The notes under the pieces: generated by a model
What the model was told of the DNA's origin: nothing
The model's database searches: none
What the model saw: the letters and a program-made list of their open reading frames with translations, nothing else
Source: Rotaria sordida
Lineage: Eukaryota; Rotifera; Eurotatoria; Philodinida; Philodinidae
Assembly: GCA_905250125.1 (NCBI GenBank)
Contig: CAJNOL010000002.1
Location: 248,001 to 312,000 of the forward strand
Reading direction: 5' to 3'
Length of the DNA stretch: 64,000 nt
Position numbers and translations under genes: made by a program
Part shown: positions 11,801 through 24,500 of the stretch, one piece after another
Numbering within the stretch: the first letter of the stretch is position 1
How the letters are laid out: the number at the start of each line of letters is the position of its first letter

Positions 11801-14800
11801 AAAGTATATATATTTTTTTTTTAAATCATATTTTGTTTTTTTTTCTAGACATGGATCACCAGCTAATTTACCTAAAGGACAAACACATGAAAAAGTTGAA
11901 TTTGCTAATTTTTATTTAAAAGGTTATTCAGGTATGAAATTTATTGAATTTTATTTGATTTTTTTTCATTTTTATAGAATTTCTTTCTTTTTAGCTAAAG
12001 TTATTCAACTTATTTTTGGTATTCTTGAAGCCTATAGACAAAAAATATATGTTTCACCACGTGTTGTACAACTTTGTCTTAATTATTTACGTGAAAGGTA
12101 ATTTAATAAAATAAATTTTGTTCGTTTTTCATCTCATCTTTTAGTGTTCGTCATGCATTTTCATGGAAAATTGTTCAAAATAATATTGTTGTATTAATTC
12201 AAGATATTATTTATCCATTATTATGTATCAATGATGATGATATTGAATTATTTAATGAAGAACCTATTGAATTTGTTCGTGCTCGTCTTGGTTTGCTATT
12301 AATAAAAATCAGAAAAAAAAAAAGATTATATTTAATCAATATATATTTTTAATTTAGATTTTCTTGATGAATATATAAGTCCAGTTTCAGCTGCTGAATT
12401 ATTTTTATCTGATGCTGTAGCTAAACGAAAAGATGTTTTAATGAAAACTGTTACTTTTCTTGGTACAGTTATTCATAATGATACAATAACAACAAAACAA
12501 AAAGATGGAGTTTTACATATGTTAGGTGTTATTGGAAATGTTCTTATAAAGAAAAAAACTTTTGCTAATCAATTAGAACATATTATTGTTCAATATTTAT
12601 TTCCTGAATTACAAAGTCCAGTTGCATATCTTCGTGCACGTGCTTGTTATGCATTAAGAAATTTTTCAAAATTAGAATATACAAATACAGATAATGCATC
12701 ACGTTGTTTAACAAATTTAATAAATTGTTTATGTAATGATATATCATTACCAGTACAAGTTGAAGCAGCAATGGCATTAAATTTATTTTTATCTGATACA
12801 GAAGCTAATGAAAAAGATAAAACAATTATTGTTCCACATTTACAAATAATTGTTATGCGTATTATTGAAATAATACGTAAAACAGAAATTGATGATGTTA
12901 TGATTGTTTTACAAAAAATTGTTGGTTTATTTGATCAAGATTTACAACCAATTGCTGTACAAATGACATCACAATTAGTTGAATTTTTTAAACATATTAT
13001 TTCAGAAAATACACCAAATGATGAAACAAAAGCAGAAGAAAAAACTGTTGCTGCTATGGGAGTTTTAAATACATTAGATACTATTGTTAGTTGTATGGGT
13101 GAAAAATCAGAAGTAAGAAATTTTTCTTTTTAAGATTATCAAGAAAAGATAGTATTGTTTTGTTTAAATAGATACTTGTACAAATTGAACAAAGTATTTA
13201 TGAAATTATTGTTTTGGTATTACGTGATGGTATTCTTGGTAAATATTGAAGTTTTTTTTTTATACTAAAGCCAATTTTTTTTTTTAATGTTCAATTTTAG
13301 ATTTTTATGAAGAAATTTTAACACTTATTGATACATTAACTATTAATACAATTAGTCCAGTAATGTGGCAAGTATTTTATTTAATTAAAGAAGCATTCTA
13401 TCGTGATGCTGCGGATTATTTTGCTGGTAAGAAAAGCTCGAAGAGAATTTTTTTTTTTTTTTGTTTTGCTAATTTCTATTATTATATTTAAGAAATTATG
13501 AATTGTTTACATAATTATGTTGTTAATGATACACCATCATTTCTATCACAACCTGATCGACTTGAAATTGTTTTTGAAATGTGTAAACATGTAAGTAATT
13601 AGAGAATATTAAATAGAGACATATTGACAAATCATAGAGAAAAAAAAAACGATGAAATTTTATCGAATCAATTTGATTATAAACGAGAAGATTTAATAAA
13701 TATTCATTGAGATTTGATGGTATTTACATACAATGTGTGTATATCTCATGATAATGAAAAAGAAAATGTTAATTATAATATGCCAGAAAATGCATAGAAG
13801 AGATGGACAAATAACAGGCATCTCAATCTTTGTTACCTCCTACAGATCAGAACAGATAAACATGTCTGTCATCGATTATTTGAGCGTTACAAAGTTCAGA
13901 ACATATTAATCAGTATGCTTAACAAAACTACATAGGAAGACAACTATGACATTGCATTATCAAACTATGATTATTCATTATCAGTTTGACAGGTGTTTAC
14001 TAACGAGAGAACATATATAACTGTTGGACGCCATTCGACCTCATATTATGGCTATGAGTAGGCTTCTGTATGAAATCAAGAAAAAACTTAAAAGGAATTG
14101 TGTTTTTGATTTACTAGTGAAAAGTTATGACTGTTTTACTAGAATCAAGATAGTTTCGGAAATTTAATAATCATTAGATACTTCTGAAAGTTTCAATGAA
14201 AATAAATATGTCTTTCAAGAGATACTCAATTTCTAAAATAATAGCAATTTATTACAAGACGACACAATAATCCAGCCTATTTGGCGGAAATGGAATATCT
14301 CGAGAAAAACATGTTCGTTTTCGCTGACACTTTCAGAAGTATATAATGAATATTAAATCTATTTATAGACAAAACTTCAAGTTAAAATTCTTTGCTCATA
14401 GGTAGAGTTCATGTCATTAGGCCTCTCTTCTCGAATTATGGTCATTTTAGTGAACTTTCAGCCTATTGTAGAATATCACGAGAAAAATCGCAATAAGAAG
14501 TTTCGTCCTGAAATTCTTCCCAACAATAGCTTTCATAGTCTTTATGATATCCTGAAAGTTTCAGCTCAAATGGATACTTTCTTCTTAAGATATCGTATGT
14601 CTAGAAACTAGCATATTTTGTGAGCTCTTGTATGAAAGTAAAGTTATTTGAAAACGTATTATCTCATAAGGAAAACATCGATTTGAATTGTAACTTTCAG
14701 AATATCTATCCTGCAATAGGCTGAAAGTTCAGTAAAATGACCATAACTCGAAAAGAAAGGTTTCATAGTATGAACTCTTTCAATTTTTCTTAGTCTCATA

Positions 14801-16234
14801 CAGAGACCTACTCATAGCCATAATATGAAACCATACAATATTCTACAGTCGTATAGGTTCCTTTGTAAGATGAATTAATTTTTTTTATTTCTATAGGTAA
14901 TCGTCAATGATTTGGGTGAAGATTCGGAAGCACATGCAGCTAAACTTATTGAAGTTATTATTCTTCAATGTCAAGACAATATGATTGTTGTATGAATTTC
15001 TATTCTCTAATTAAAGAAATTTTTTTATATTATTATTTTTCTTTTCTTTAAGGCATTTCCTGCAATAGTTCAATTAATTGCTAAACGTTTTCAACGTAAT
15101 ATAATCACTAGTGAATTACGTTTAATGCTAATTCAAGTATTTATTATTATATTATGGCTTAATCCTGATAGATTTTTTCAAACATTAAATGCTGTTGTTA
15201 CAAATGATCCAAGTACACAAAATATAATAGCAAATTTTTTTAATCAATGGATGACTGATTGTCATTTATTTTCTGGTATTCATGATCGTCGTGTTTGTGC
15301 ACTTGGTCTTTGTACATTATTACGTATTGATGTTAATTATTATTCAGCAATATCAAATATTGTACCAAAAATTTTGCCTAATTGTATTCAAATTTATGAA
15401 GGTTTAATGAAAACTTATCAACATAATGATGATGATGATAGTGATGATGAAACTGATGAAGATGAAGATTCAGTAGCTAGTGGTAAAATTTAAATGATAG
15501 AAATTTATATAAGAACAAAAATTTGTTTTTTATTCTTAGAAATTGAAGATGGTGAAGATGAATCTATTGAACATGGAGAGGATTTTCTTGAAAAACTTAA
15601 AGGAAAAGTATGAATTTAAATTTAAGTAAAACAAAAAAATAATAAAAATCTTTAAATTTTTCTTTTTTTTTTTTTTTTAATGAAGGCATCTGATCATGAA
15701 ATGTCCGGTGATGGGCTTGAGGGTGTTGGTGGTGATGGTGATGAAGATGATGAAGGCAGTGATTTTGATATCGATGAAACTGATCTTGAATCATATTCAA
15801 CTGTACTTGAAGCTAATGAAGATATTGATGAATTTCAAATATTTTGTGAAAGTTTACAAAGTATATCATTTAAAAAATACAGTCTTTGTTTTTTTTTTGT
15901 TTTTGAGAAACTATGTTTCTTTTCTTTTGTTTTCTAGAACTTCAATTAGATACAACTGGTTATAATCAAGCATTATTACAAAGTCTTACACCTGAACAAC
16001 GTACACATATACAAAATATAATTCATTATACAGAAAAAAGAAAACAAGAAAAAGGTAAATTTTATTCTTTGATTTTATTCTTTAGATCTTTTTATTTTGA
16101 ATATATTAGAATCAAATAAAATTCGTGATGCTGGTGGTTATAATTTTTCTCAATCAATTGCTGCTGGACAACCAACGAATTTTAATTTTGCTGGAGATAG
16201 TTCAATAATCAACATACTTCAAAATCAAAAATGA
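8850..16234 (+). CDS. IPO7: Importin-7 (importin-beta family nuclear import receptor)
   Basis: Karyopherin that binds RanGTP and carries cargo such as ribosomal proteins and histone H1 through nuclear pores. Nineteen exons: 8850-8933, 8993-9074, 9141-9366, 9445-9603, 9658-9817, 11595-11779, 11849-11931, 11995-12097, 12145-12290, 12358-13112, 13172-13238, 13301-13426, 13493-13590, 14897-14989, 15053-15482, 15540-15607, 15686-15860, 15938-16054, 16110-16234; 1,093 residues (human about 1,038). Visible landmarks are the N-terminal importin-beta domain (GARQAGAIYLKNH), PENPWWKCKKWALHIL, YLRARACYALRNFS, GVLNTLDT, EAHAAKLIEVIILQC and HDRRVCALGLCTLL. Acidic Asp/Glu stretches near residues 912-932 and 965-1000 are typical of IPO7/8. 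Two long introns (9818-11594, 13591-14896) contrast with the usual 45-80 bp; the second holds a palindromic element. IPO7 versus IPO8 cannot be separated, as invertebrates usually have one. Confidence 0.95.
9818..11594 (+). other. Long intron 5 of importin-7
   Basis: 1,777-bp intron (GTTTAT..TTTTAG) interrupting an otherwise compact gene. Apart from a short palindrome (TAGAGTAAACTTTACTCTA near 10282) no internal gene, transposase or clear inverted-repeat element was found. Confidence 0.6.
14012..14862. mobile_element. Palindromic MITE-like element in importin-7 intron 13
   Basis: The left arm contains CATATTATGGCTATGAGTAGG (about 14042-14062); its inverted copy lies at about 14811-14831. A second pair of arms (TGGTCATTTTAGTGAACTTT, about 14439-14458) is inverted at about 14722-14742, and smaller nested inversions surround TACTTCTGAAAGT (about 14180 and 14330). 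Arms are about 80-90% alike. No protein is encoded. Outer limits are approximate and no target duplication was recognised. Confidence 0.65.
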
Positions 16235-16784
16235 TTTTTGTTTTTATTATTGTTTCTTGTTTTCGTTATTGTTTTTTTTTACTATATTTAACAAAAACCA
16301 TCAACAAAAGAAAGTGATGAGATTACACGTTTCATTTATGCATGCTTATGGTTAACATCTTATTTGTTTAACAAAAAAAAAAAAAATGAAATAATCATTG
16401 AAATTGTTTCTTTTTAATTTGCAATTGATTGAAATATTCATATCAATATCTTCTTGTTCTTTATGTATACATAAAACTTTACTTTAAAAGTAAGGCACTG
16501 GCAATTCGAAATTTGAGAAAATTCTTTTTTATTATGGTTGGATAGATTTCATTGAGTTACCTATAAAAATATTGCTTTTGTAGGAAAAATTAGGTTTACA
16601 AAAAAAATCAGGAAAGCCTATAGAAATTGAAATATGTCAAAAGCATTAAGTCTCGACAACCTTACTATTTAATCGAGCTTTGTTTTTAATTTTACTCGTC
16701 ATAAAAGGTGTCTCATAATAACTGAAGATAAATTGTCAACAACATTTTTTCATACTTTTTCTTGACATAGAAGTGTGAAATTTT

Positions 16785-17388
16785 TATCACACATACAAGA
16801 TGACCCAAAAGTCACTTTACTGAAGAAAAAGTTAAATATCTTCATCATATTTTTACCAAATGAACTCATTATTTTACCATTTATAAAGAAGTGTTTGTAG
16901 GTCATATTGGTAAGAGAAATATTGGCAAACACTTCTTTGAAGTATCATCATTGATTTCAATAAAAAATGATGGGCTTTTACTGGTTATGGAAAAATCATA
17001 TTGCAGTTTTCTCTACTAATTCTTAGTATCTATCGGTGAAACTTTCAGGACACAATAAATAAGAAGACATGCATCTATGGTATAAAATATCAGATCAGAC
17101 GACTATTGTTTGGAGAATTAATAGAGAAAAATAAATATAGTTTCCTTTTTTGGTATGGAAAAGGTTACACAACTTTTCATAACTCAAGAAAAGCTCTACA
17201 GTTCTTTATTGAAATCAATGACGATACTTCAAATAAGTGTTTGTCAATATTTGTCTTACGAATATGGCCTATGAATACTTATTTATCAGCGATAAAAGAA
17301 TAAACTCATTTGGTCAAAATATGGCGGAGATATTCAATTTCTTTTTCGGAAAAGTAACTTTTAGATTATCCTATATATCGAACCAAGT
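16785..17388. mobile_element. Palindromic MITE-like element, intergenic
   Basis: The whole stretch folds back on itself. Left AAAAGTCACTTTACTGAAG, TTTTTACCAAATGAACTCAT, AGGTCATATTGGTAAGAG and TCATTGATTTCAATAAA pair in order with right-arm sequences near 17345, 17305, 17265 and 17210. An inner pair (GTTTTCTCTACTAATTC with the inverse of 17115-17135) continues the fold towards a small loop. No coding capacity; ends are approximate. Confidence 0.7.
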
Positions 17389-19172
17389 TCTTGAATTTTT
17401 CAAAGTTTAATCTCTCTAGCTAAAGCTAGTGCTGAAATGCATGGGCAAGGTTAAGATAAATAAATTATTATTGTATTTGATTTTTTGTGACATCTTTATT
17501 TCTTGATCAATGATACTTTTGAACATCTGATGGAAAAAAAAACACTTTATAAGACAAGTTTTTTCAAAAATGTAAATTATAATAAAACTCAATGTGTATG
17601 AACATGTTCTTCATTGCTTTCTATGATTATATTATGTATCAAAAATACTTTTTCGTTCAGTACATCTCATATATTTTCAATTCTTCATATAATAGCAAAT
17701 TTAGTATCGCTATCTACTGATTCTATACGTTGGTTACGTACTTGTGCTACGAACTATAATACTCTACGTTTTTTTTTCGAGATAATTTAAATTTAATATA
17801 CACCATTTACGATATTTTCTGTTTTCGTAACTGGTAGACATTTAAGAAAAAAAAATTGTCATTAAATCTAAAAAGTTCTGATGATCAAAATCTTTGAAGA
17901 CAAATCCGTTTTGATGACTTTTTGCTTTCATATCGAAGAAATCTGTTTTCACAATAATTAAATAATATTTTTCAAAAAGCATATATATCTTTTTCGATCG
18001 GAACTATAAAATGTGTAAGATCAAAAACAAAACTCAGATAAATATTGAAGTTACCGAGACTTTGTGTTTTTGGTATATTTCGATTTTTATATGTTTTTCT
18101 AGTATTTTTAATCTAATTTTCACTAGAAAAATATCGTTTGAATATACCAAAAACAATATTTTTATGAATAACTTAACAAGTTCTATTAACCACAACAAAT
18201 AAACGGCCAAAAATAAATTTCGAATTACTGGAACCTCGGAATAATATTATCATTGGATAAAGTCTCTCTCTGAATTTTGATTATCCTTGTAATATAAGAT
18301 TTAAAAGAGAAATAAAAAATCTCATTTAATTTCTACTATCAATTAGTTTTATCAAGTATTTCTGCTTAACAAATTTAATATAAGATGAAACCTAATCACA
18401 TGAAGAACACGATGGAAAGTGATATATTTTTAATTAATATAATCAAAATTTCAACATTTTCCTTTTTCGTTTGTAGAAAAAAGAATGATTCATTTTCTCA
18501 TCAAAAAAAAAAGTCGAATAAAAAGTATTGAGATTTAAATCACTTGTCTTTTTTTTTTTTTTTGTTTAAAATATGGAAATTTTATGCTCATTTCACAAAA
18601 AGAAAAACATTTTTGTTTTTGACAAAGTTTTACATTTGATAAAATGCTATTCTCTTTTCTTTGTTATTCAATAAGTAATGATTGTTTCCTTTTTTATACT
18701 CTATTTTTTGCGTGTGTGTTTGATTTTACTGATTGGGGTACAAAATTCCATGCTACTGCCCTCATCATCAGTATTTGAAGCGGTCGAATTACTTTACGGA
18801 ATATTTGAAAGAAAGCAAGAAAAAAAGAAAAGTAGAAAGAACTCCTGAAGCGGTGGCATTGCTCTGCCGACTGTGCAAACAAAACATGGCAAATCGATAT
18901 AGAGCAAAAAATCAATTTTTCTTCTTTTTTTTTTTCTTCTCTTTTCATTTTATTCATCAATGAGCAAGTTTGTTTCTTCATATTCTATCGAAAGTAAGAA
19001 GCTAAGTCTACTGTATGTATGTTGTTGACAGAATGATTACTTTTGACGATTGGTTATGATCCACTAGAAGAACATCATATGTTTATCCATTCATCAAATA
19101 TATTGAAGAAAAATCAATTTCTACAACCATCATTGACTACAAAATCAAAATAGTTGATCGAATAGATGTGAG

Positions 19173-19196
19173 TATGTATGTATGTATGTATGTATG
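19173..19196. repeat. (TATG)n microsatellite
   Basis: About six tandem TATG units. Confidence 0.85.
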
Positions 19197-19322
19197 CATG
19201 GATAGAGAGAAGATCTGAATGAAATGAAAATATTATTATGTACATAGTTGAGTGTTTTTCTTTTTTACTTTTTACTTGATCAATATTATAGTTGATTACT
19301 TTTGTCATTTTCTTCTACGACA

Positions 19323-21018
19323 ATGTCTGATCCAAATCGATCAGTATCACGTTGGTCTACATCAATGTCAGTTACAACAAAATCAACAAATAATATTAAT
19401 CAAACAACACCATTAGTAATTTTACGAAGAAAATTATTTCGACAATCAACAAATCATAAAAAACTTTTTTCACAACGTATGGCAAAATCAAAACATAATA
19501 TTGAAGAATTATTTAAATTATATTATTCAAATGATGTTAAATTTGATACATTTCAACGACAAATTGTTACTGGTAAATTAATATCATTTTTATTAATGAA
19601 AAAAAAAGAAAAAAATTAATATTTCATTTTATTTTAGGAACACGTATTCCAACAACACAAATATCTCCATTATTACAAGATAATCTAGCAACTAATTCAA
19701 CAAATGTTTTCGATGCTAAACATTGTGTTAGTCGTGAACAATGGAACTCACTAGATTTAGATAGTATGTATATCTATATGAAATAAATTTATTTTATAAC
19801 ATATTATTAAAAAAAGGTAATGAAGAACAAAAAGAACAACAACAACAACCAACTAATAATGAAATAACTACAGCAAAATCATCATCAACAAAACGATCAG
19901 TACAAATTCGAACTAGTAATAATACGATTATTAATCATCCAGTACCTTCATCAAATCCTAGTCCTTGTCCACCAAAAGTAATACCAATACTTCCAAATCC
20001 ACCTCAAACATCTTCATCAACTCAACAAGAAGAATTATGTGATTCATCATTTATTAAAAGTGTTACTTTTCTTGGAGATATTTCTAATGAAGCTCATGAA
20101 AGTATACATAAAAAAAGAAGTCAATCAAAAATAACTCAACGTTCAAAATCATCAAAATCATCATTATTAACAATACCATCACAACCATCACTTGTAGTAA
20201 CGAATGCAAATAATCGAAAAGATCCAACTGTTCTATCAAATACATCATTTTCAACAGTATCTTCATCACAACAAAAATCAAATCGATCAGCTACTGTGAC
20301 TAGTTCAGCAGTTATAGTTCGACAACGATCACCAACAAAACTATCACGTACTAGACAACGAACAAATTTAGATACAACAATGACAACAGTTTCATCATTA
20401 TCACAATCAACTACAAAACCTCGGTTTGTCTATTACAAATTTTACATCTACAAAAAATTGATATTTAATCAGATTTTTCTTAAATATTTTGAAAAAAAAA
20501 ATATGTCACTAGTAATATAGGCAAGAGATTCAATTGCTCTTTTTTTTATTAATAATTCGCTACTTAACTGGTAGAACACAAAGAAATTCTTTAAACGATT
20601 GTAATCTTATTAGTAATATTTTTTTTTAAAAATTAGTTTATATTGGAAAAATTATTTCATTTTATTTTATAGTTCTCCATCAATATGTAGTCCTTTATCA
20701 ATTGAATCATCTGATATACCTGAATTACCTGTTTTTGTTGGTGGACAACGTGTTGTATCGATTCCATCGAAATGCAGGTTAATTATTTTTTTTTTTTGAC
20801 ATAATATAATAAAAAAAAAAAAAAAACAAATTATATTCTCAATTGATTTCAGTCGTTATGTTCTTGTTACATTTCCTGAAACTCCACTTCGTTATAATGC
20901 ACCATCTTATGTTGAACGACTCTTATTACCTGAACGTTTTCCAACATTATTTCAAAATATAGTTCAAAGTTATGATCCTCATTTAACTAATGAACAACCT
21001 TCTCGAAATACAAAATAA
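19323..21018 (+). CDS. Hypothetical Ser/Thr-rich protein, 417 residues
   Basis: Not recognised. Five exons (19323-19572, 19638-19763, 19817-20423, 20673-20777, 20853-21018) join in frame to a TAA. Residues 1-85 are basic and partly helical (LRRKLFRQ, KKLFSQRMAKSKHNIEELF). Residues about 125-330 are low-complexity Ser/Thr/Gln with many TCA and ACA codons and look disordered. The C-terminal 90 residues look folded, with ELPVFVGGQRVVSIPSK, RYVLVTFPETPLRYNAPSYV and LLPERFPTLFQNI. There is no signal peptide or membrane segment. It is convergent with the RIM-binding protein gene, with stops about 490 bp apart. The ATG at 19323 is the first in frame. Existence as a gene is well supported by splice structure and codon use; function is unknown. 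Confidence 0.75.
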
Positions 21019-21507
21019 ATATAAATCTTCTTTTTTTTTTTTTTTCTTAAAATAATAAAAATAAAAATAAGAACTGTACAAAAATTTTTCTTGTCATTAT
21101 ATTTCTTTTTCTTTAAAATAAAATTAAAACAACAAAATTGGAGTATAACGATTGAAGAAAAAACAAACAAAGTTTCATCATCGGATAAATTATATACAAA
21201 AAGACAAAAGAAAAAAGAAATGTTAGACGAAGAGAATAAAAAGATGGAAAGGTATACACTACCGGAACAATACACATTTACATACATACTGTTTGTTTTT
21301 CATTTACTGTTCCATAAAAGAGAAAAAAAAACAAACAAAACCTGAGTAGTTTTTTTCTTCAAATAATAAGATGATTTTGTTTCACTGTTTCAATGAATCA
21401 TTAAAAATTTCAATGTAAAAATTTTCTTTTTTTTTTTTGGGCTAGATAATCTTCTATTGATTTATTAGGATGAAGAATATTAACTATTTGTTGAAATTAT
21501 TTTTCAT
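21019..21507. other. Convergent intergenic region (two 3' ends)
   Basis: About 490 bp between the stop of the + strand hypothetical gene and the stop of the RIM-binding protein gene. A/T-rich with several AATAAA-like words on both strands, as expected for two 3' UTRs. No gene seen. Confidence 0.55.
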
Positions 21508-24500
21508 TTATACTTGATGAGGACCGCTGAAAATAAAAAATCAAGATTTTTTAAATAAATATGTGTCAATAATAATCTTACCGACGATAAGATGTTTTCT
21601 AAAGAAAGATAATAAAATTCATTTAGTATAATTATAATAAAATTATTTGTTTTATTTATTTATTTTTTCTTTACTTTATTTTCATTTGTAATCATTTGTT
21701 CATTATCTTGTTGAATAGTATTTTCATCTGTATTTATTAATGATACTTCTTTAAGAAAATTTGATGGTACAAGACCTTTTGTTCCATTTTCTAATTCACC
21801 AAAATAAAATCCATCATCATGTACATTTCCTTGTACATAAATAATATCACCCGTACGAAATGATAATTCTTCATCAGGATTAATATTTGGAGAATTCTCA
21901 CGTGGATTATAATCAAACATAGCAACCATTTTTTTGACTGATTGTGCCGATGATTTAATATTTGATGAATTTGTTCCAGATAATATTCGTTTTGTTGTCG
22001 TTGTTGCTGTTGTTGTTGCTAAAAGTAATTTATAGAGGAGAAAAAACAACATATCAAAACTTACATGGCACGCGATTGGGATTTTCTAGATTTATTGTGC
22101 CCGCAAGCAAATGTGCCTCAATTTCAGCATCATCAAGTTGAATTTCTGATACCATGTTACTTGGAACATAACCAGTACGACCATTTTCTGTTTGACCTAC
22201 ATAAAAACCATCAGCATCTTGATCACCATAAATCTAAATAATGAATAATAATAAATGAAGACTATTAAAAAAAACTAAAATCAAACTCGAATTAATTGTC
22301 CTTCTTTAAATGGTAGTTCTTCTTCATTATCTTTATTAGGTGACATAGCATTTGGATCATAATCAAATAAAGCAATAAATAAACGTGGTGGATTATTTGT
22401 TTTATTATATAAATGACTATTGACTGATGAAAGTGGTTGTGTTGGAATTTGTTCTTTTAATTTAACAGTTTTCATTGGTGTTGGCGGTGCAACATGCTGT
22501 TCTTCGGATGATGTTGATGCATGACGTGGTGAGGAAATTTTTGTTTTATTCATATTTAAATTACCATTCATTGGTGTAGCTGTTGTTGTTCGTCTTGAAT
22601 CTGAATGATCACGTTGTTTAATTGGTGACATAGTTGTTGATGCTTTTGATGTTTTTCTTTGAGTATTACTAGATTTAATATGTGATGTTGAATCATCAGA
22701 TTGTTTTATATAAGCATCATAACCAAAACGTTGTGGTGGTTGTTCATAATGATCACGATTATCAAGTTTTGATTTCGCTATTGCGTTTGTTGTTGTTGTT
22801 GTTGTTGTTGCTATTCCAGAACTATTTGGACTTGGAGAATTAATTTCAATTTGTGGTACATCAGTATTAACTGATGATGTTGTTGATGAAGATTTTAATG
22901 GAGATTGTATTGGTGGTATTCCAATTGGTCGTGTTGAAGTTTTTGTTATTGGACGGATTTTATCAGGACTAGTTGTTGTAGATTTTATTGGTGATGGTGG
23001 AAGAATATTTGGTGGTGCTTGTGAAATATTTGTAGAAGATTGTTTTACTGACGATATTGAAGTTGTAGATGGTGAAGATATTTCTTGTGAACGAGTAGAT
23101 GACTAAATAAAATTTAATAAATATATATGTATAAACATTGTCCTTCAAAATTATTTGATTTTTGTTTTTTGCTCATGCAATAGATGTTGCTGATTTGAAT
23201 AGAGAAAACTACTTCCAAAACAGTTACGAGAAAATTGAACTCGTTGGTATATGCTCAAAAATCTAAGTTTTCAGTACTCAGAGTTCGATGATAATGGAGG
23301 ACGATAGAACAAAACAAATTTCAGCAAGGTGAAATGTCCCCGAGCTTTTCATGACACTTCTTAGTTGATTTACGTTAAATTTACGGAACACACAAGAGAC
23401 ATTTCTTTTTATTATTTTCAATGAGACAAATACAAAAAAAAAACGTCTTTTAGGCCTTCGGTAAATCTGATGTACCTCAGCTAACAAAAAATGTCATGAA
23501 GTGCTCAGGGGCATGCCTTTTTGCTGAAGATGTTCTGTTCTGTCGCCGTCTGTTGTCATAACAAACTTTTATTATCGGACTCTGAGTACTGAAAATCTAG
23601 GCTTTTGATTTTCTAGAAATTCTATTTTTTGAGGATATATCAAGAAATTTAATTTTCTCTATATTCCAATCATCAGCACCTCCTGTAAGAGCAAAGAAAA
23701 GTTGAATAATTTTGATGACTACTGCAAAATAATGATAAAATAAAATAAAGACATATTTAAATACCTTTTGTGGAGTTTCTATAATAGCAGGCGGAGTTGG
23801 AAATAGTTGTTGTTGTTCAGCATTTGTTAGTTCATCATCTGATGTTGTTCTTAATGTTAATGAAGATGATGCAGTAAGTGGTATAGATTCTTTATCAAAT
23901 GTTTCTTCTAAAAGAACAGGTACTGTTATCGATGGAATATCCACATCCAACTAAGCAAAAACAAAAAAAAACTTCATTATTAAAATAAATAAATAAATAA
24001 ATAATTTCATACTTTTTTTAATATTTCATCAAGATCTATTGGAATTGAATCATGTGATTCACCATCATTTTCTGTTAATGTACGAACTGTTAAAAATCTT
24101 CCTTGATGTAATGAATTCATATTAATAACAGTATGATCATCTATAATTATAAATAAAATAATTTCATAATTAATTTAATTTAGAATTTCTTACTTAATGG
24201 ATTAATTATATCTTGTATTTGTCGTCCATCAACAAGAACTCGATAACCACGAGCTGTTGTTGTTGTCGATAATGGTTGTTCCCATGATACAAGTAAAGTA
24301 TTCGATTGTGGACCAGCTATAGCTTGTACACGTTTAGGTGGTTCAATTGATTCATCTAGAACACAAAAACAAAAAAAAAAGAAAAGAAATGAAAATAATA
24401 AAATAAAATAAAATTTTACCAAATGATGTTGTACAAAATTCAATTGAAGTTGCTAATGATTGTTGTGTATTTATTATATTATTTGGTTTAGCTTTAATTG

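Larger units (their letters stand above)
16235..19322. other. Intergenic region between two + strand genes
   Basis: Three kilobases without a supportable gene. It holds the palindromic element at about 16785-17388, poly-A/T runs and an ATGT microsatellite (19173-19196). The first part is the 3' flank of importin-7. Open stretches at 18011-18202 and 18733-18963 have no coding features. Confidence 0.6.

Noticed and set aside
19302-19322. Upstream TTG in frame with the hypothetical gene at 19323
   Set aside because: Animal nuclear genes start at ATG; the first in-frame ATG is at 19323.
23600-23682. Possible extra RIM-BP exon beginning GAGGTGCTGATGATTGG after CTCTTACAG
   Set aside because: Joined to the upstream exon it reaches a stop after seven codons; it overlaps the right arm of an inverted-repeat element.
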